DNA of 64,000 nt from Antedon mediterranea (lineage: Eukaryota; Echinodermata; Crinoidea; Comatulida; Antedonidae), in assembly GCF_964355755.1 (NCBI RefSeq), contig NC_092671.1, forward strand, positions 7,949,001-8,013,000, in the 5' to 3' direction. Below, one piece after another: positions 41,537 through 55,515 of this stretch. Numbering within the stretch: the stretch's first letter is position 1; each line of letters opens with the position of its first letter. The position numbers and the translations under genes were made by a program. Below the pieces are notes generated by a model, which was not told where the DNA came from, did no database searches, and saw only the letters and a list, made by a program, of their open reading frames with translations.

Positions 41537-41618
41537 AATTATGTAATTGTACTTCAATGTACTGTATAATGTACTGTATTATACAGTAGGTCTACATTGA
41601 AGTAAAAATGACATAATT
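41537..41618. repeat. 82-bp hairpin between Hox8 and Hox7
   Basis: Three nested paired arms: AATTATGT (41537) with ACATAATT (41611), TACTTCAATGTA (41550) with TACATTGAAGTA (41593), and CTGTATAAT (41562) with ATTATACAG (41578). The loop is GTACTGT and there is one six-base bulge (TAGGTC). In all, 29 pairs are possible. The size and shape resemble a microRNA precursor, but no known miRNA sequence is recognised. Confidence 0.65.
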
Positions 41619-44432
41619 TTGTTTGTAATGTTTAAGTATTTGTGTATCATAACTACGAGAGCAAATAATATAGACATTATTGCTCTCGGACTCGGAGTAT
41701 GAAACACAAATACTAAAACAATCCAAACAGAAACAAAGAGCAAATAGTGAGGTAACATTGCATGCATGATGCCTTATTATATGTGTAGTACATTAACAAA
41801 TCTTTATTAATATAGGCCTAATGCATAATATTACATGAGGAGGCCTAGAAAATCTCGGCCAAGTTTACCAAGGTTGACAGATGTGAGCTACAGAAGTTTA
41901 CGACGTACACGTCTTAGGAATTACCCGCTACAAGAGTATCATCGAGGCGGAGTATACATCATTATTCAAGCAAAACTACTAGGCCTACCATGGCCCACAA
42001 GTTCATCAATGAAATATGAACGCATTAAGAAAAATAATGAATTAGTTTCAGACCAATGGAATTTGAGAATAAATCAGGATCAGGAAGTCTGTATTTGTAT
42101 TTTTCGACATACATATTTTTTTTTCAATTGTTTTGTGAAAATGTTTAAAACAGAATTAATCATATAAAATACAATATGTATTATACATAAATACTCATAC
42201 CTTCATGTAAAGGTATAAACAATTATGCTTATTATTTTATATAAATGTATCGATGTCACACACATGGGATCTTGTAGAGCTTCAATTCAATTCAAAGTGA
42301 CATCCCTATGCTATATTGACTGTATTACTTATTAGGAGTTTATCTGGATGTCATAATTGTCTCCTTCTTACTAATTAAATTCAAACAGGACCTATAAAAA
42401 ACGTATTTCATTAGTGTTATATAACATAGGCCTACATGTATATTTTAAGTTTTACCAACCACAAAATCAAATGATAAAAACTAGTTTGCGCTAGCTAGAA
42501 AATACATTTTTTAAATAAAAACTGTCATGATTATAACATACAACTTAATAATAACTATAATTTAATTTTTTTTTTCGTGTGTTTGTTTTGTTTTTAAATA
42601 CAATACTGAATAGTCCTACTTGGTTATGCGCCTTTAGAAACAGTGCATAAGACACTGCTAAACATACGGAGGGCAAAGGAACATTACAAGATACAGACAG
42701 AGCTACCGAGAACATACAACGGGTAAAAACAATAGGCCTACAAGATGTTGAGATGGACATGGAGAGATGCTGCAATTGACGTTTAATCGATTAATTAACA
42801 CCACTTCCTCAGAATTGCATAATCCTGTTTACAGGGCACTGTATGATTACAAAACTGCCTGTTCTTTTTCTTTAGATGTTATCCGGCGGAAGTATATCAT
42901 TAATGAGCTTACAGTATCAATCAATGAAGATGTAACTGTTTCATGAATACATTACATTTGTTTGATTATCTTAATTTCATATTATGACATTACTTAGGGC
43001 CTACTATTGTTGATGCAATGTCGAACAAAGTATAAATAATAATTTCGAAACTAACTAAATATGGAACAATACTTTCTTATCATGAAATACTGTACTGTAT
43101 TAATCTAGAACATTGTCTAATTTTAATGTAGACAATTCATAATTAAAGGTAAAACCAAGTCAATCAAAGCACAATCGTTTGTTTGTCATTTGGTTTTATC
43201 GCGGGCCAAATCTAAAATAAATGTAGGGCCTGTTATAGTAAATTCCGTTAATATAATACCAGACAAATATTTTGATTTAATATCTAAAGCCATAACAAAG
43301 TTTTCATTTTCCTTCTTATATTTTGACAACTTAGGCTATAATATTTGCAATGCAGTCAACTCGTGGGCAGACATCATTCAGCCGGCGCCCTTATGTCGTG
43401 CTTCTCTCTTGGGTCGTACCTGCCTGATCTCCATCTAAACCTATAATAGTTAATTTGTAGGGGTAAATTATGTTTCTAGTACTGTAGACAGAAAGTTACA
43501 TTCAAACCGCAGTTAACTGGTTGCTAACGTGAATCTTGATGTAATGTGGGTCACGGAATATGTTGGGAAAAATAATGCTAACAATGTATAGTCAGTGCAT
43601 GATGTGTGATGCACTTACAATACAATTGTTGCATCACGATTACAATGGTCCACCTTGGTAAATGTACCTATTCCAGAACTAATTACTCCATACCAAAAGC
43701 AAGAGAGTACACAATCTATAACCACTATGACCACAAAACTATAAACATTATTTTATAGTTGTGTTACAAAAATATTAGTCACAGTAATAATGGAATGATA
43801 ACATGGCTAAACATTACAACAGAAAAAATTACAGTTTGAAATACTGTATCCAGTTAACGCCTAATTATTTATAATTATATATAAATGTTCAGTTTATATT
43901 CTGAAGCAGTGTGTTAGTCATGGGTATACTGCAAAGTGTAAAATCAGCCCAAGGCCCAAAAACTCTGATGCAATTTATCTGAGCAGAGAAGAGTGAGCAA
44001 CTATATTTTATGTATACCGCCATCTATACGTGAACTTTACAGGTTTAGTTGACATCTGAATAATATTATTCCGGCGCCCTCTACAAAAAAATTACATGTA
44101 TAAAGTAATCCTTGTTTATACTATAGTTACTATACTTACGCTATACTAGTTTGAAAGTTGCACTGTGGAAGATAGTGTTTTCCGAAAGCTCTTTTTCTGA
44201 TTTATTTACTTTTTCGTTTTGATTTAACATTTTTCTAACTTTGTATCTTAATTTTTTACCGTTTTTAACTTTAAGGGCTTTGACTCTTTACCAACTTGCT
44301 ATTAGGCTTTACGGTACCGGCATTTAATTCGTTTAAAAGAGATGAACGAAATAAGGGTTGGTTGAAATTTGAAATCCAGCCACTGAAATCCACAGCTATG
44401 TCATTTTGAATTTACTTTATAAATATTAATTT

Positions 44433-44448
44433 AAAAAAAAAAAAAAAA
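44433..44448. repeat. A-tract
   Basis: Sixteen adenines followed by CAAAAAACAAATACAAAC. It could be the worn tail of a retrotransposed sequence, but no recognisable body precedes it. Confidence 0.7.
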
Positions 44449-44878
44449 CAAAAAACAAATACAAACAAAATGAATGAAATATTTCATTCAATATAGATGA
44501 TTTAAAAAAGTGGTTGGGTCAGTTATTAGCCACCTGAGAAGTCAGTAAAATGCGGTTTATTAGCCTGTTGATTGTTTTATTTATAGGTATAATTGACATG
44601 CAACGTTTACCCAAAATGTGAAAAATCTCTTCAATCTGTGGCGAGCTTGTTCCTAGAATGACAGGTATAGTTTAAAAGATTATCAATAAATTTATGGTGA
44701 GGTGATGATAAATATGCGAATTCTATCAATGTTCATACATTGAATTCTCGGAGGAAAACACAAAAATGTACAAACAGGAAGTTGTGAGTGTTGATTTCTG
44801 CTAAAGAAAGTGACACGATTGACCACCAAACAGTGAAGTAACCAAGCGAAAATAAGTTATTATTGTATTTTATCCCGG

Positions 44879-45135
44879 ACACTTGTTTTTGTGTACGCCT
44901 CTTAATAATACTGTATAATTATATAAAATGAGGTACTGTTGAGTTAAAAAATGACCCTTACTTAGTCAGATATTTGTGCATACAGTGAACCAACAGTAAA
45001 AAACCAAGACATCCTGGATCAAACTTGTTTTTGTGTACCTAATAATAATGTATAATAAGTATATAAAATGAGGTAGGCCTACTGTTAGTTAAAGATAATG
45101 ATCCTTAGTCAAAGGTATACAAAGGATCTGTGCAT
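44879..45135. repeat. Tandem duplication of about 145 bp, one copy carrying a TAGGCCTA insertion
   Basis: Copy 1 starts ACACTTGTTTTTGTGTACGC at 44879 and copy 2 AACTTGTTTTTGTGTACCTA at 45023. Both contain TATATAAAATGAGGTA, CTGTT, AGTTAAA, CTTAGTCA and TCTGTGCAT- or TTGTGCAT-type stretches. Copy 1 reads GAGGTACTGTT at 44930-44940, while copy 2 reads GAGGTAGGCCTACTGTT at 45070-45086. Confidence 0.85.
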
Positions 45136-46992
45136 TCAGTATACCGTTACTCATAAAGACTGAAATGGTCGATGTTACGACAAATGTATATAAAGATAGA
45201 CATAAAATGATGGAATCACGAGCCCTGATTGAACAATACAATCTTAGCTACGTTTTAGCAGCTCAGTATTGTCAAATAATCAGTAAATAACCTCTGAACT
45301 CGAGAAAAAACATGAATGTTGTTATTTATGTGATCAAACCTTATCTAGAAAAAGCTTGTTTATTTAAAAGTAATACACGTTCTATCTTGTATAGTTTATA
45401 AAACAAACTTTAAAACATGTTCTGTTATATAAACACATATTTATCAAATAAGATGAAAGGAAAATCGAAGCTTGTGTAGGCTATAGAGAGGGCGCTGCTT
45501 ACATTATTTTTGTTTAATGCCATGTTTACATTTTACGAATTAAATTTATTGCATAAATAAAATAAAATAAATTACTATTATTGTCATAATTATATTAAAT
45601 TATTAGTCTATATTTAAGTTCCGGCTTCATACGTATAATCAGTAGGCTAAATACTGAAGTGTATAGTCATATCTTTCTGTATACGTTATGAATGATAAAT
45701 GTGGGCCTACTCATTGTTGTCCCTTGCGTGACGTTTTCTAGAACGGCAACTACTAAGAACGGAAAGGTCATTTCAAAAAGAATAGTTGAACTTCAGTTCA
45801 TCGGATATTTGTGGTAAAGAGGAGTACCTTTTTGCCCAGTTTTATACTCTCATGTTCGAGATATATTTCCGTATTGTTGGTATTTTGTTTTTCCGTTTAG
45901 CCCACTATCCAAGCATTAGGTCAAATGGTCAAAAGTCCACGAATGCATTGCGTGTAAAAGAAGTTAAATATGTCTAGGTATTGCATGCGCGAAATGCATG
46001 ATTTAACGGACCTGGAAAATATTTAATGAACCCAAATAAATATAACCAGGCCTACAGTATTATGTTGGTGCACGCGATGAAATTAATTGATACATTAATG
46101 ATGTCTTATTATAAGTATTCATATTATAAAAAGTTTATTTCTTGGAAATGGTTGTATAGTAACTGAAGTGAATATTTAATTGCCAATATTTATGGTTTTT
46201 GTAGAAATTTCGCTGAAATTATTTTTTTAGTGTTACCATGAAATGAAACATATAAATATCATTATTTGACACGTGACGTAGAAAAATACCCCGCAAAAGT
46301 TTTACAGACGACACCACATCCTTTTGTAAATTTAAACTTCAAATGAACCTTTGTTTTTTAGACATCAATTACATGAAATACTGATGTAACCAAAATACTA
46401 ATAGGAAGTGTAATCATAACAGTAATAGGAAATACGGACAATCTCAAACACGCAATCCGTGATCATACTGTGTTATAGTTTAAACAGTTATCCAAATAGA
46501 ATGGTCATAATACAATTTCCATTTTAAGAATATAGTTGGAGAATCAAGTTTCTAATTTAGTTGAAGTGTAGGCCTACGTGCAAGTTCCACAGTTTAAAAA
46601 AAAAACACTGACTTGCTTTAATAATTACACTTCATATTGCACTCTACTATGATAACTTATAGTACTAAGCACAAGATCGGTAGCCTAGAGTTTATTTGAC
46701 TGAGTTCCAGTCCATCACAGGAACAATTTTTCTTGTGCGAATTTTGTAAGAGCTGTGCGCTGAAAGAGCATCTGCGTTGATACATGCTGTTTTAAATTGT
46801 ACATTATACAGTCTCAACAAAACCATTCATTCGTATGCACATATTTGACATGTCTGCCCAAGGTTTTAAACTATGACTTAGAAATTCATCAGTTAAATAA
46901 CAGACAATCGAGAGGGATATCTTATACTGTATATATTTTCAAAAGGGTTTTTTCACAGGTTGTATTTCAGGGGACCCTTAAAAATAAATATA

Positions 46993-47006
46993 GCGCCCTC
47001 TATTGA
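46993..47006 (-). promoter_or_regulatory. CTCF-like motif
   Basis: On the minus strand TCAATAGAGGGCGC fits most positions of the CTCF core CCASYAGRKGGCRS. It lies between Hox8 and Hox7. Motif match only. Confidence 0.35.
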
Positions 47007-50000
47007 ATGTTTCAGAACAAAATCGCACTTATAGTATTTAGTTTTCATCACAGAATAAGACAAAATTTATTTGCCATAAAAACTAGTAAATTATATTAAT
47101 ATGTTTCTTCTTTCGATAACTAACGGGCAATTAAATTAACGGAAGTACATAAAGCGTAAAGCATAAATCAAATTCAAATTACTGTTTCTTTTGTTGTGTT
47201 TTATTTGTATTGTTAAGAGATGTAAAACAATTGTTTCTTACCGAGAAAAATTATTCGGATAATCTTTGATGTTGAAATTACATTGTTTTTATTTCTATAA
47301 ATATAATTGATTGAAATTTGTTTAACACGATTTCTATGGAATAAGGCTAACTATAATTATTAAAACAATTTGCACTAGAATAATAAAAAGTAATTAAAAT
47401 AAAACTGAAACTGGGGTCAAACTAAAATAAAACAACAAAACAGAAAGTTAATATATACATTTATAAAAGCACAGTAACAGGTATGGTTTAATGTGTACTT
47501 ATTAATAAGAAATAAAGCTAAATAAGGGTAAAATAGCCGAAAATTAAATAAAACTGTACAAAATAAATGATAAATGATGCTGTAGGAGTTCAGTTTCGTC
47601 ACGGTATATGCATGAAACGAAATAAGAAAAAAAACGAAAGAAAATAACGTGACAAAAATGTCCTTTATATAATAATTTAATGATACTTTTAAAGCATATT
47701 GAATTTGTATGAAATAATGATACTACAACAAAAAAATATTCGTGATTTTATTTTATTTGAAAGAAATGTTTAACAATTATTATAATTAAGTAGGCATTAG
47801 GCTTTAAAAATGACGAAAGTGGAGTACAGCATAATTAAACAAATGTTGTTAGAATGATGGTGTCATTGTGTTTATATGTTTACTGACAACATAAATACCT
47901 CAGTCATAAACAAAAACAATTACTACACTGCGTTTATAAGTATATTATACCATCTTTAGCACCGTTAGGCTTATATCACGACAAGATTAGGTTCAAGAAA
48001 TGATTTAAACCACAGATGAAATTACGTCAAACTAATTATGAAAACGGATATGCTACACAATTCCACATTTAAAGTTCTAGGCCTATAAAGACGCGATTAC
48101 AATAGTTTTGTTTGAAAAGTGTTGAATGATAGAAACATTCAACGTTTTCATCTATCTTCTCTTAGGCTCCATCGGCCGTTTGTAATTCCATCGTATCGCA
48201 AGCTGCAGCATCCAGCGCACCAAGCCCATCTGTATCTTCATCTTATTTAAAAACATGTCCAACATTTTCAAAATGCATTTACTATGCGATAATATTGCCT
48301 ATACTCGCTTATACCATTGGTGTTATCACCCTCTTAAGATTAATCATTAATGTCTAAAAATAAAAGTGTCAAAATATGGCAATTTTTTGAGAACAATATC
48401 CATGCATAGGCTTAGTACATGAAAGATTTTTTTTGAACAAAATTGTCAAAATACTGACATTTTAAAATAAGTATTGAGGTGATATACGAAGAACACATTC
48501 TGTGCATGTCATTATTATAATATAGGATATAGTAACCAATTAGGCCTATGTAATTTTTGGCAATTTTTTATTTAGGATTTCCATAGTCCTACAGGGATTT
48601 TTTTTAAATGTGTCTATGATACTGGGCAATCGGCTAACTTGTGATAACTGAATATACCACCTAAAGCCACTTATAATAAGAATAAACAATATATTACGTC
48701 AAACTAAACTATTATTATAAATATTTTCTCTTTTTGTACAGTAGGTATACAGTATTAATGTTAGAGTGTTAAAATCATATTTTTCGTTAGGTATAATAAC
48801 GACACAACATAATGATTTCCTCAACAATATATTAGCTATACATGTGATTTCGAATCAAACTTTACACAGTATAAATTAAATTAAATTTAAATTTTAATAT
48901 TATATTTAATATTGCTGTTATTTTGGTGACCCAAAACAGCATGCTGACCATCACGGGACTCTAGAAAGAAATCTATAATGTGGATACGATAAACGGTTCC
49001 TTGAAATCATAGGTTACTTTGTGGTAGCCATGATTCATTTAACATTTATTTTAGAGTAATCGATTATCATTAGCGGTGTTAATTAGTTAATTGGTTTGTC
49101 CTATAGTTTGACATAGATTTATTACTTAAGTAGTGTGTCCTAACATTCCAGTACATCATTTCAAAATTGTCTGTTATTTTATATACCTATACACATGACA
49201 CCAAAATAGGATAATTTAATAACCATTCGCATATGCATTTCCATAATGTTTAATTGTAATTATAGACATTTATAATAGGCCTATTGCATAATACAATTCG
49301 TGTAATTTTTCTGCGGTATCATACCGATAGGGTGTTACAGAAGTAATGATATAAAAAGATATGTTTTAATAAACTACAGTTTACAATTAAAATATACACT
49401 ACTCCTGATTTAATTTTTGGAAAATCATATCAGTAGTTGACATTACATAAAGCCTAGGGGTCTAAAGTTGTTCTATACGTACGATGGATAGGATATATAG
49501 CATCGGTGACATATTGATACTGGGATGTCAAGTGTTGGACAGATGGTCGCTTCGTCCTTGACGAAGACATCTCTCATTCACTCACAATTTTCATAGAAAC
49601 AGATTGTGCACAAATAATACGTCTAAATAAATCGCTAGTTACATTGTTCCATGCTTTGTTTACTTCGACAGAATGTTGCAAAGTTAGCAAACAAACATGA
49701 TATTAAGGATTTCAATTATTGTTTTCATTGTACGCGAGGTCTTGAAATGTTTATTTAATGTCTTTTTTTTCGCAGTTGAAGAGATGTTCACGTATGCGAA
49801 TTACATCTTTGTAACACGTTTCGTGTGTTATAAGTGGATATGCTCTTTTCACAGTGTTAAACTATAGGTATTTACATTGTAGCTGAATGTTCAATTAGCG
49901 TCTCGTTTATCACGTTTAATTTATAGTTTTAAATAATAATAGTCCCTATCTATACTACTGTATTGTATACTAAACATATTACTTAACTTACTGATTACCA

Positions 50001-53000
50001 CAACAATAATAATAATATGCCTTACTTAATATTTCAAAATTATCATTAAGCTGTTCTAAACAGGTCTATTTAAAATGTTTTGCAATAGCAGCAACACGAT
50101 AACATTTGTATTTTTTTGGTAAATTCAATTGAATGAAACTAAATAGTATTACTATTGAAATCATTCGGGGATTACCATGGATGGTACGCTTTGTAATCGT
50201 ATTAAAAAAATGAAACATGGTGTTAAAAAGGCATAGGCCTACATAGTTAGTATACATGTACCGTTCAAATTTGATTTTTGAAATGTTGGTCGTATAGCCT
50301 ACTCAAATATTGGGAAGACAATTTTGAGGTTGAAACCTATAAAACAATATCTTTAATATCCTCAGTAAAAATCTACTGATTGTTATTTATGTTTTAATCA
50401 CGCCACAGTCACGATAACCTAAGTGGGATTAGGATAGGAAAAACAGTGTTTATTTTACGATTCTTATTTTCGGTTACACATGCTAGAACAATTAACCTTA
50501 TTATCAAAGCTTTAATTAAATACTTTAACAATGGTTGTTTTATTTTGACCTGTTAAACTGATGACCCCTTTACCGTGTCACTTGTTTCTTATCGCAACTT
50601 AGGAAGTTTAAGGTTTGCTTATATTTATTTATACCATGGTGAAACTTCCCTTTCCTTTCCAACCAGGCCTAGCCCTAAGCCCGTGTTGTATTAGATTCTC
50701 AAGTTTGCATCCGGAATTTAAGTAGAGGTTCAACTTAGGACATTAAGAGCAAAGGTGTATTTCATTTTGACCAAAAAAAATAAAAAATCAGTTTAGAATA
50801 CATTAGATAACAGTTAAATATCTTGATTTTTAAAGATTTTTTTTTTCGTAAATAATCCCGTTTCTTATAGGCCTATTGTTCGATTATCTATTGCCTGATC
50901 TAAAAATAAAATCGAATTAAGTTTAACAAGAAGCTCCTAAGTAGAGGTTGTTATTTATAGATGCTGTCACTTAAAAACTTATTTGAAGAGGTAAGTTTGT
51001 GTTCAACAATGTTATAATTGCAATTTAATTTCTAAAATCTGCATGTTGTCACATGTAAACATATTTTCAAGTGGTTAATATGTTTTTCTTAATTTTTGTC
51101 TGGCGGTTTGTCCCGTGCAGTGATAAACCACCCAAATGTATGAGTGTCGAAAACAATGGTGGATTGGTTTTATTCAGAATTGATAACAAAAAAAATAGGC
51201 CTAATGTATGATAAAATAATACTAAATCGGAATTATATTTTTGCTTGCTTCGTTCCATTTATTTAATCTTTTGTCGTTTTTGCCATAGTAGTATGTTTAT
51301 GTAGATTTTTATGTTATTCAATTATATTATTTTGTTTTAGCTTAGGCCTAAGCCCTAAATTAACTGGTATGTCTTTTATATATCGATTTTTAGGCTTAGA
51401 GTTTAATATTATTTCTAAACATTTTCCAGTCGGATTTGTTGTCATTGTATGCTTAGTTTTTTTATGCATTATATTACGATAGCCTATACGTACCTATACC
51501 GTAGAAATTTAGTTTTGGGGTTTTTTTAGTTGAGAAACTGAAAAATGATAGGCCTATTAATAATAATTTCATAATCTCCTTATCACACTTCCTTAACAAA
51601 ATTAAGATGTCATGTTAAACGCAAGAAAAAAACTTTTGTTAATAATCCTATTAAAAAGTGGGTCATGATACGTATATATCAACATCACCTATATGCCTTT
51701 AAGCCTACTGAAGGAAAAAACTATCTCATTACACGCATTAATAAAGACGATATTATCAATCCGCATGAGACCGTAGACTGACTTAAGACCCGTGTCTCTA
51801 CGCCCGCTTGCGTTGCTTTTACTGACGAATACTAAATGCGAAATAAGTAAATATCGTTTGATTTATGTCCCTCTGAAACACTTCTTAAGACCTAACGACT
51901 AGCTAGCATCCCCAAACACATTAAGGGTCTTAATGTCCCATTACCGGCAACTGTGCGTATCACTAGATGGGAACTAAAATGAGATTTCGCTAAAGGTTAG
52001 GAATGGCCGTTTAAAACGCCAAGCGTGCTGTCGTTATAAGGTAGATTCGCGTAGATTTGTGTAAATGTACATTGTATGAGAAAAACCCAAAAGGCAAGAA
52101 GCTCCGGCTTCGTTAACACATTAAGATTTTAACACGAATTTTCAGATGTATCGGCAAGGGAAAGAGCAATGCCACCGCCCTTAGGCCACTAATAGTGTTA
52201 CTTCAATTAATTATATACTAAGTAACAGAAAATGGATATATATATATATTATATTTTTTTTTCTACTTCGATCGAACTTTGACAAAATTATCTTATTTTA
52301 AAAAGACAACCTTTGCTTATTCTTACTTTCAATAACGTATTTTAAACGGATTTTCCAATTTTTACTGACTGTTCTTTGTTGATTTTTCACACACACTAAC
52401 CTCTATTGTATTCTAAAAGTCACGAATTATTTATAAGTTTCCTAATTTTACTATATCTCTAAATAAAAGGCAGTTTTTATACTTTGTTCGTTATAGACCA
52501 TCTTTTGTTATAACGTGCATCCCTCAAATGGCATTAAAATGACGGGAATGATCATGAAGATTTTACACATACATAGTGTATTATGGTTTTTAGAGGTATC
52601 CATCAAATGCAGATATTGCCTGTAATAACTGGATGAATTGCTCATAAACATAGTTTTCAATTATTGTCCTTCATTTTATCCTAATAATTGTTGAAACGGC
52701 GTGTGCCGTATAGTTATTTTATAAATGGAGACGAACATGTACTTAAGATTATAATGATAGTCCTAGTGACAACTTGGGTAATAACTATACTGTGTAATGA
52801 GATAATATACCAGAAGTAGGAAATAACTATTGTAATATCTGCTAAACTTAACAATAAAATCTATTCTCTATCTGAATCACCCAATATCTAACATTATCAC
52901 TCCTTAGACGCGTAGATATTGTTTTTAAATAGCACTTAAATATAACCGATAATGGCGATTTAAACGGAATATATAGGCGTTTAATTGTGAGTTTTGTGCG

Positions 53001-53888
53001 CGTATTTTATGATCAGATTCGTATTATGTACCGACATTCCATGGTAAAGCATACGCAAAACAATCGTCATGATAGAATAATACACGGTATATGAGTTATT
53101 GTATGTAATAAAACATCATGACGGTATTATAGCAATGAGATCACATACAGCCACAGCCAGTTCGCATTTTAACAATGCTTGGGCAAATACTATTGCAACG
53201 AATGATTTATTGTAATTGCGCTGGTTAAAGCATTGTATTTTGTAATCTTATTACTATGCTCTCTGAGTTCTTATCATAAATATTCGATAATTCTTGATAT
53301 ACATATTTCCTTATAATCCCTGAAGCAATTTGATATCAATCAGACGAATATGTTTTATTGTAAATTGCTCCATAAACTTGTTCTTTCGTATAGTATTATG
53401 CTTTATTATTTTGTGTTATGTTTATCCGTTAACTTGACATTTAAATAGACCGTAATGCACAACTGTGCTTAAATGTACATAGTGTTTTATCGATAAAATA
53501 GTTACAATGCGATTAATCTATAATTCAGCATACAAAATATATGAAGTTAAAAATGTATCTAAACATTAATTCTTCCATTTATCCATTTTACGTGACTTTA
53601 TTCATTAGCTTTAGACCTCTATGTTTTACAGGTTAAATAACTGGTGGGACCGACCGAAGGAAATTAGCACATTAGTTACCGATAAAGATTATAAATATAA
53701 GTACAAAACTATAACGGCTTAGTTAAAGCTGTTTTTTTTTTATTCGTTAAACGATATTTAACATTGCAATATCGCTCATTACACACACATTAGTCGAGCG
53801 TTACGTTGTTGTAACGTTTCACGCGGTTTGTTGATATTGTGAATAAGATTGCATCCTGGGGGAGATACAACTTGTCACACTCTATTGA

Positions 53889-53946
53889 CGACCAGCAAAA
53901 GTTTCGTCACTTAATTATGACTGTGACGAAATTCACACACTGGTCG
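53889..53946. repeat. Nested inverted repeat upstream of Hox7
   Basis: Outer arms CGACCAG (53889) and CTGGTCG (53940) enclose inner arms TTTCGTCAC (53902) and GTGACGAAA (53923). The 12-base loop TTAATTATGACT contains TAATTA, the core bound by many homeodomains. It lies 3.5 kb before the Hox7 ATG in a GC-richer patch. Confidence 0.65.
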
Positions 53947-55436
53947 CTTGCAAATCTGATACACGTTTACCTTTTCTTTTGAAAAAAAAAATAAAAAAAC
54001 TTGTACCGAATGTAAAACTGGTGTGAGTTAAATTCGAATGGTTAAGTGAGAATAATCGACGACGCATGGATATCCAAGAATCTTGCATTGTTTAAACAAA
54101 GTTGTAAAATAAAAGAAAACGGATTTATAATGACGCTTAAATTTAGACGCACAGAGCATTTAAAAGATTTTCGACCATCAGCAATAGCATTAATGCAATG
54201 TACGCTCGTTAATTCGGATGGAATGCCAAAGAAAGAGTTACTTAGAACATGGATATAATCTTTGTTTATGGTTTGCCACAATAAGAAAAGACGAGTATAA
54301 GGCCTAAGTTTACAATACTGCATTAAAATAGAGAGGAAATTATGTTTTGAGAAATAACGTAAACGTAACGTAAACATGAACGATCATTTAACGTGAACAT
54401 AACAATTTATGGATAATTTAAAAATAAATATAGGCCTAATAAATGATTGAATACAATATAAAAAACACATTACACATATGCCTAAGTTGTACGTGGGAAA
54501 ATGATCGTTTTAAATGTAAAAAAAAAAGAAAATTTGAGTTGATTTGTTTGTGTTTTACCAAAGGATTTTTATACACTTTGTTGTATTTATTGTCAGGTTA
54601 AACCCTAACTTTTAAAACATGAAGTAATTTATATCGAACCCATACACACGCAGTCTCAAATCCGCAACGCCATAACTCAACTTCTATGACTGATGATGTT
54701 AATTTTATCAGATCTATAACTCGTTAAATCTTTTAGTCGGTTAAACAAAGAAGAAGAAAAAAGTGACAGCACTGATAGGTTAAAACCTTCATTACAGTCA
54801 TTAGTCTTCTACAGGCATCGGTGTCTTCAGATTTTTTCTTCCTATTTTTAAGTGAGGCTGATCCATTCCACAGGGACAAATGTATGACAAAACGTGTTGT
54901 CACCGAACACAAAAATGCTAACAGATTGTGAGCTGTTCTTTAGCATTTAAGACAGGTTTTGAGTGTTGTCGTCCCTTGGTGCGAGCTTGGCTTAATTACA
55001 CCCGGTAAGACGCTTCCTATTGCTAAGTAACAACATTAACGACGACACGTCGCTCACACACGCGCACTTAAGGTGTAACAATAGCAAATTCAATATGACC
55101 AAAATAAGTTTTTTCCCTATTTTAACAATTTATACAATAGTTTTTTAAAATTTCGTTAAAACTAAACGGAAACAGAGAAACCGTCCAGTGATAACAGACA
55201 TTTTAACCGAGATTCGAACGCGAACTCGTCTGTTATCAAACTTGATTATTATAAATATATACAATGCTTTTAATTGAGCAACTTACTGGGTTTAATATTT
55301 ACTATATATTTTCCTTCAATATTTGGATTACGATACTTACAATTAATGTATATTTTCTGGAAATGTTATTCAGAAGAGCGCTCACTCCGATTGGTTACCG
55401 ATTATATAATTTGTACAATATAAGTGGTAAATTATT

Positions 55437-55515
55437 TGATACAGTATCGAATACTGTATCATGTGGGACGCCTGTAACAAAGACCTGAGCCATGATACAG
55501 GCCCACATGTAATCC
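55437..55515. repeat. Adjacent inverted repeats upstream of Hox7
   Basis: TGATACAGTA and TACTGTATCA form a 10-bp stem (55437-55461). Directly after, ATGTGGG-acg-CCTGTA pairs with TACAGG-CCCACAT, so two stems lie back to back about 1.9 kb before the Hox7 ATG. Confidence 0.55.

Noticed and set aside
41835-42167. 110-codon + frame starting with ATG
   Set aside because: The Arg-rich start and hydrophobic end show no domain, and the frame contains two AGGCCTA motifs found elsewhere in non-coding DNA.
54042-54377. Overlapping frames on both strands near 54.2 kb
   Set aside because: Neither shows a known domain, and overlap on both strands is typical of chance open frames.
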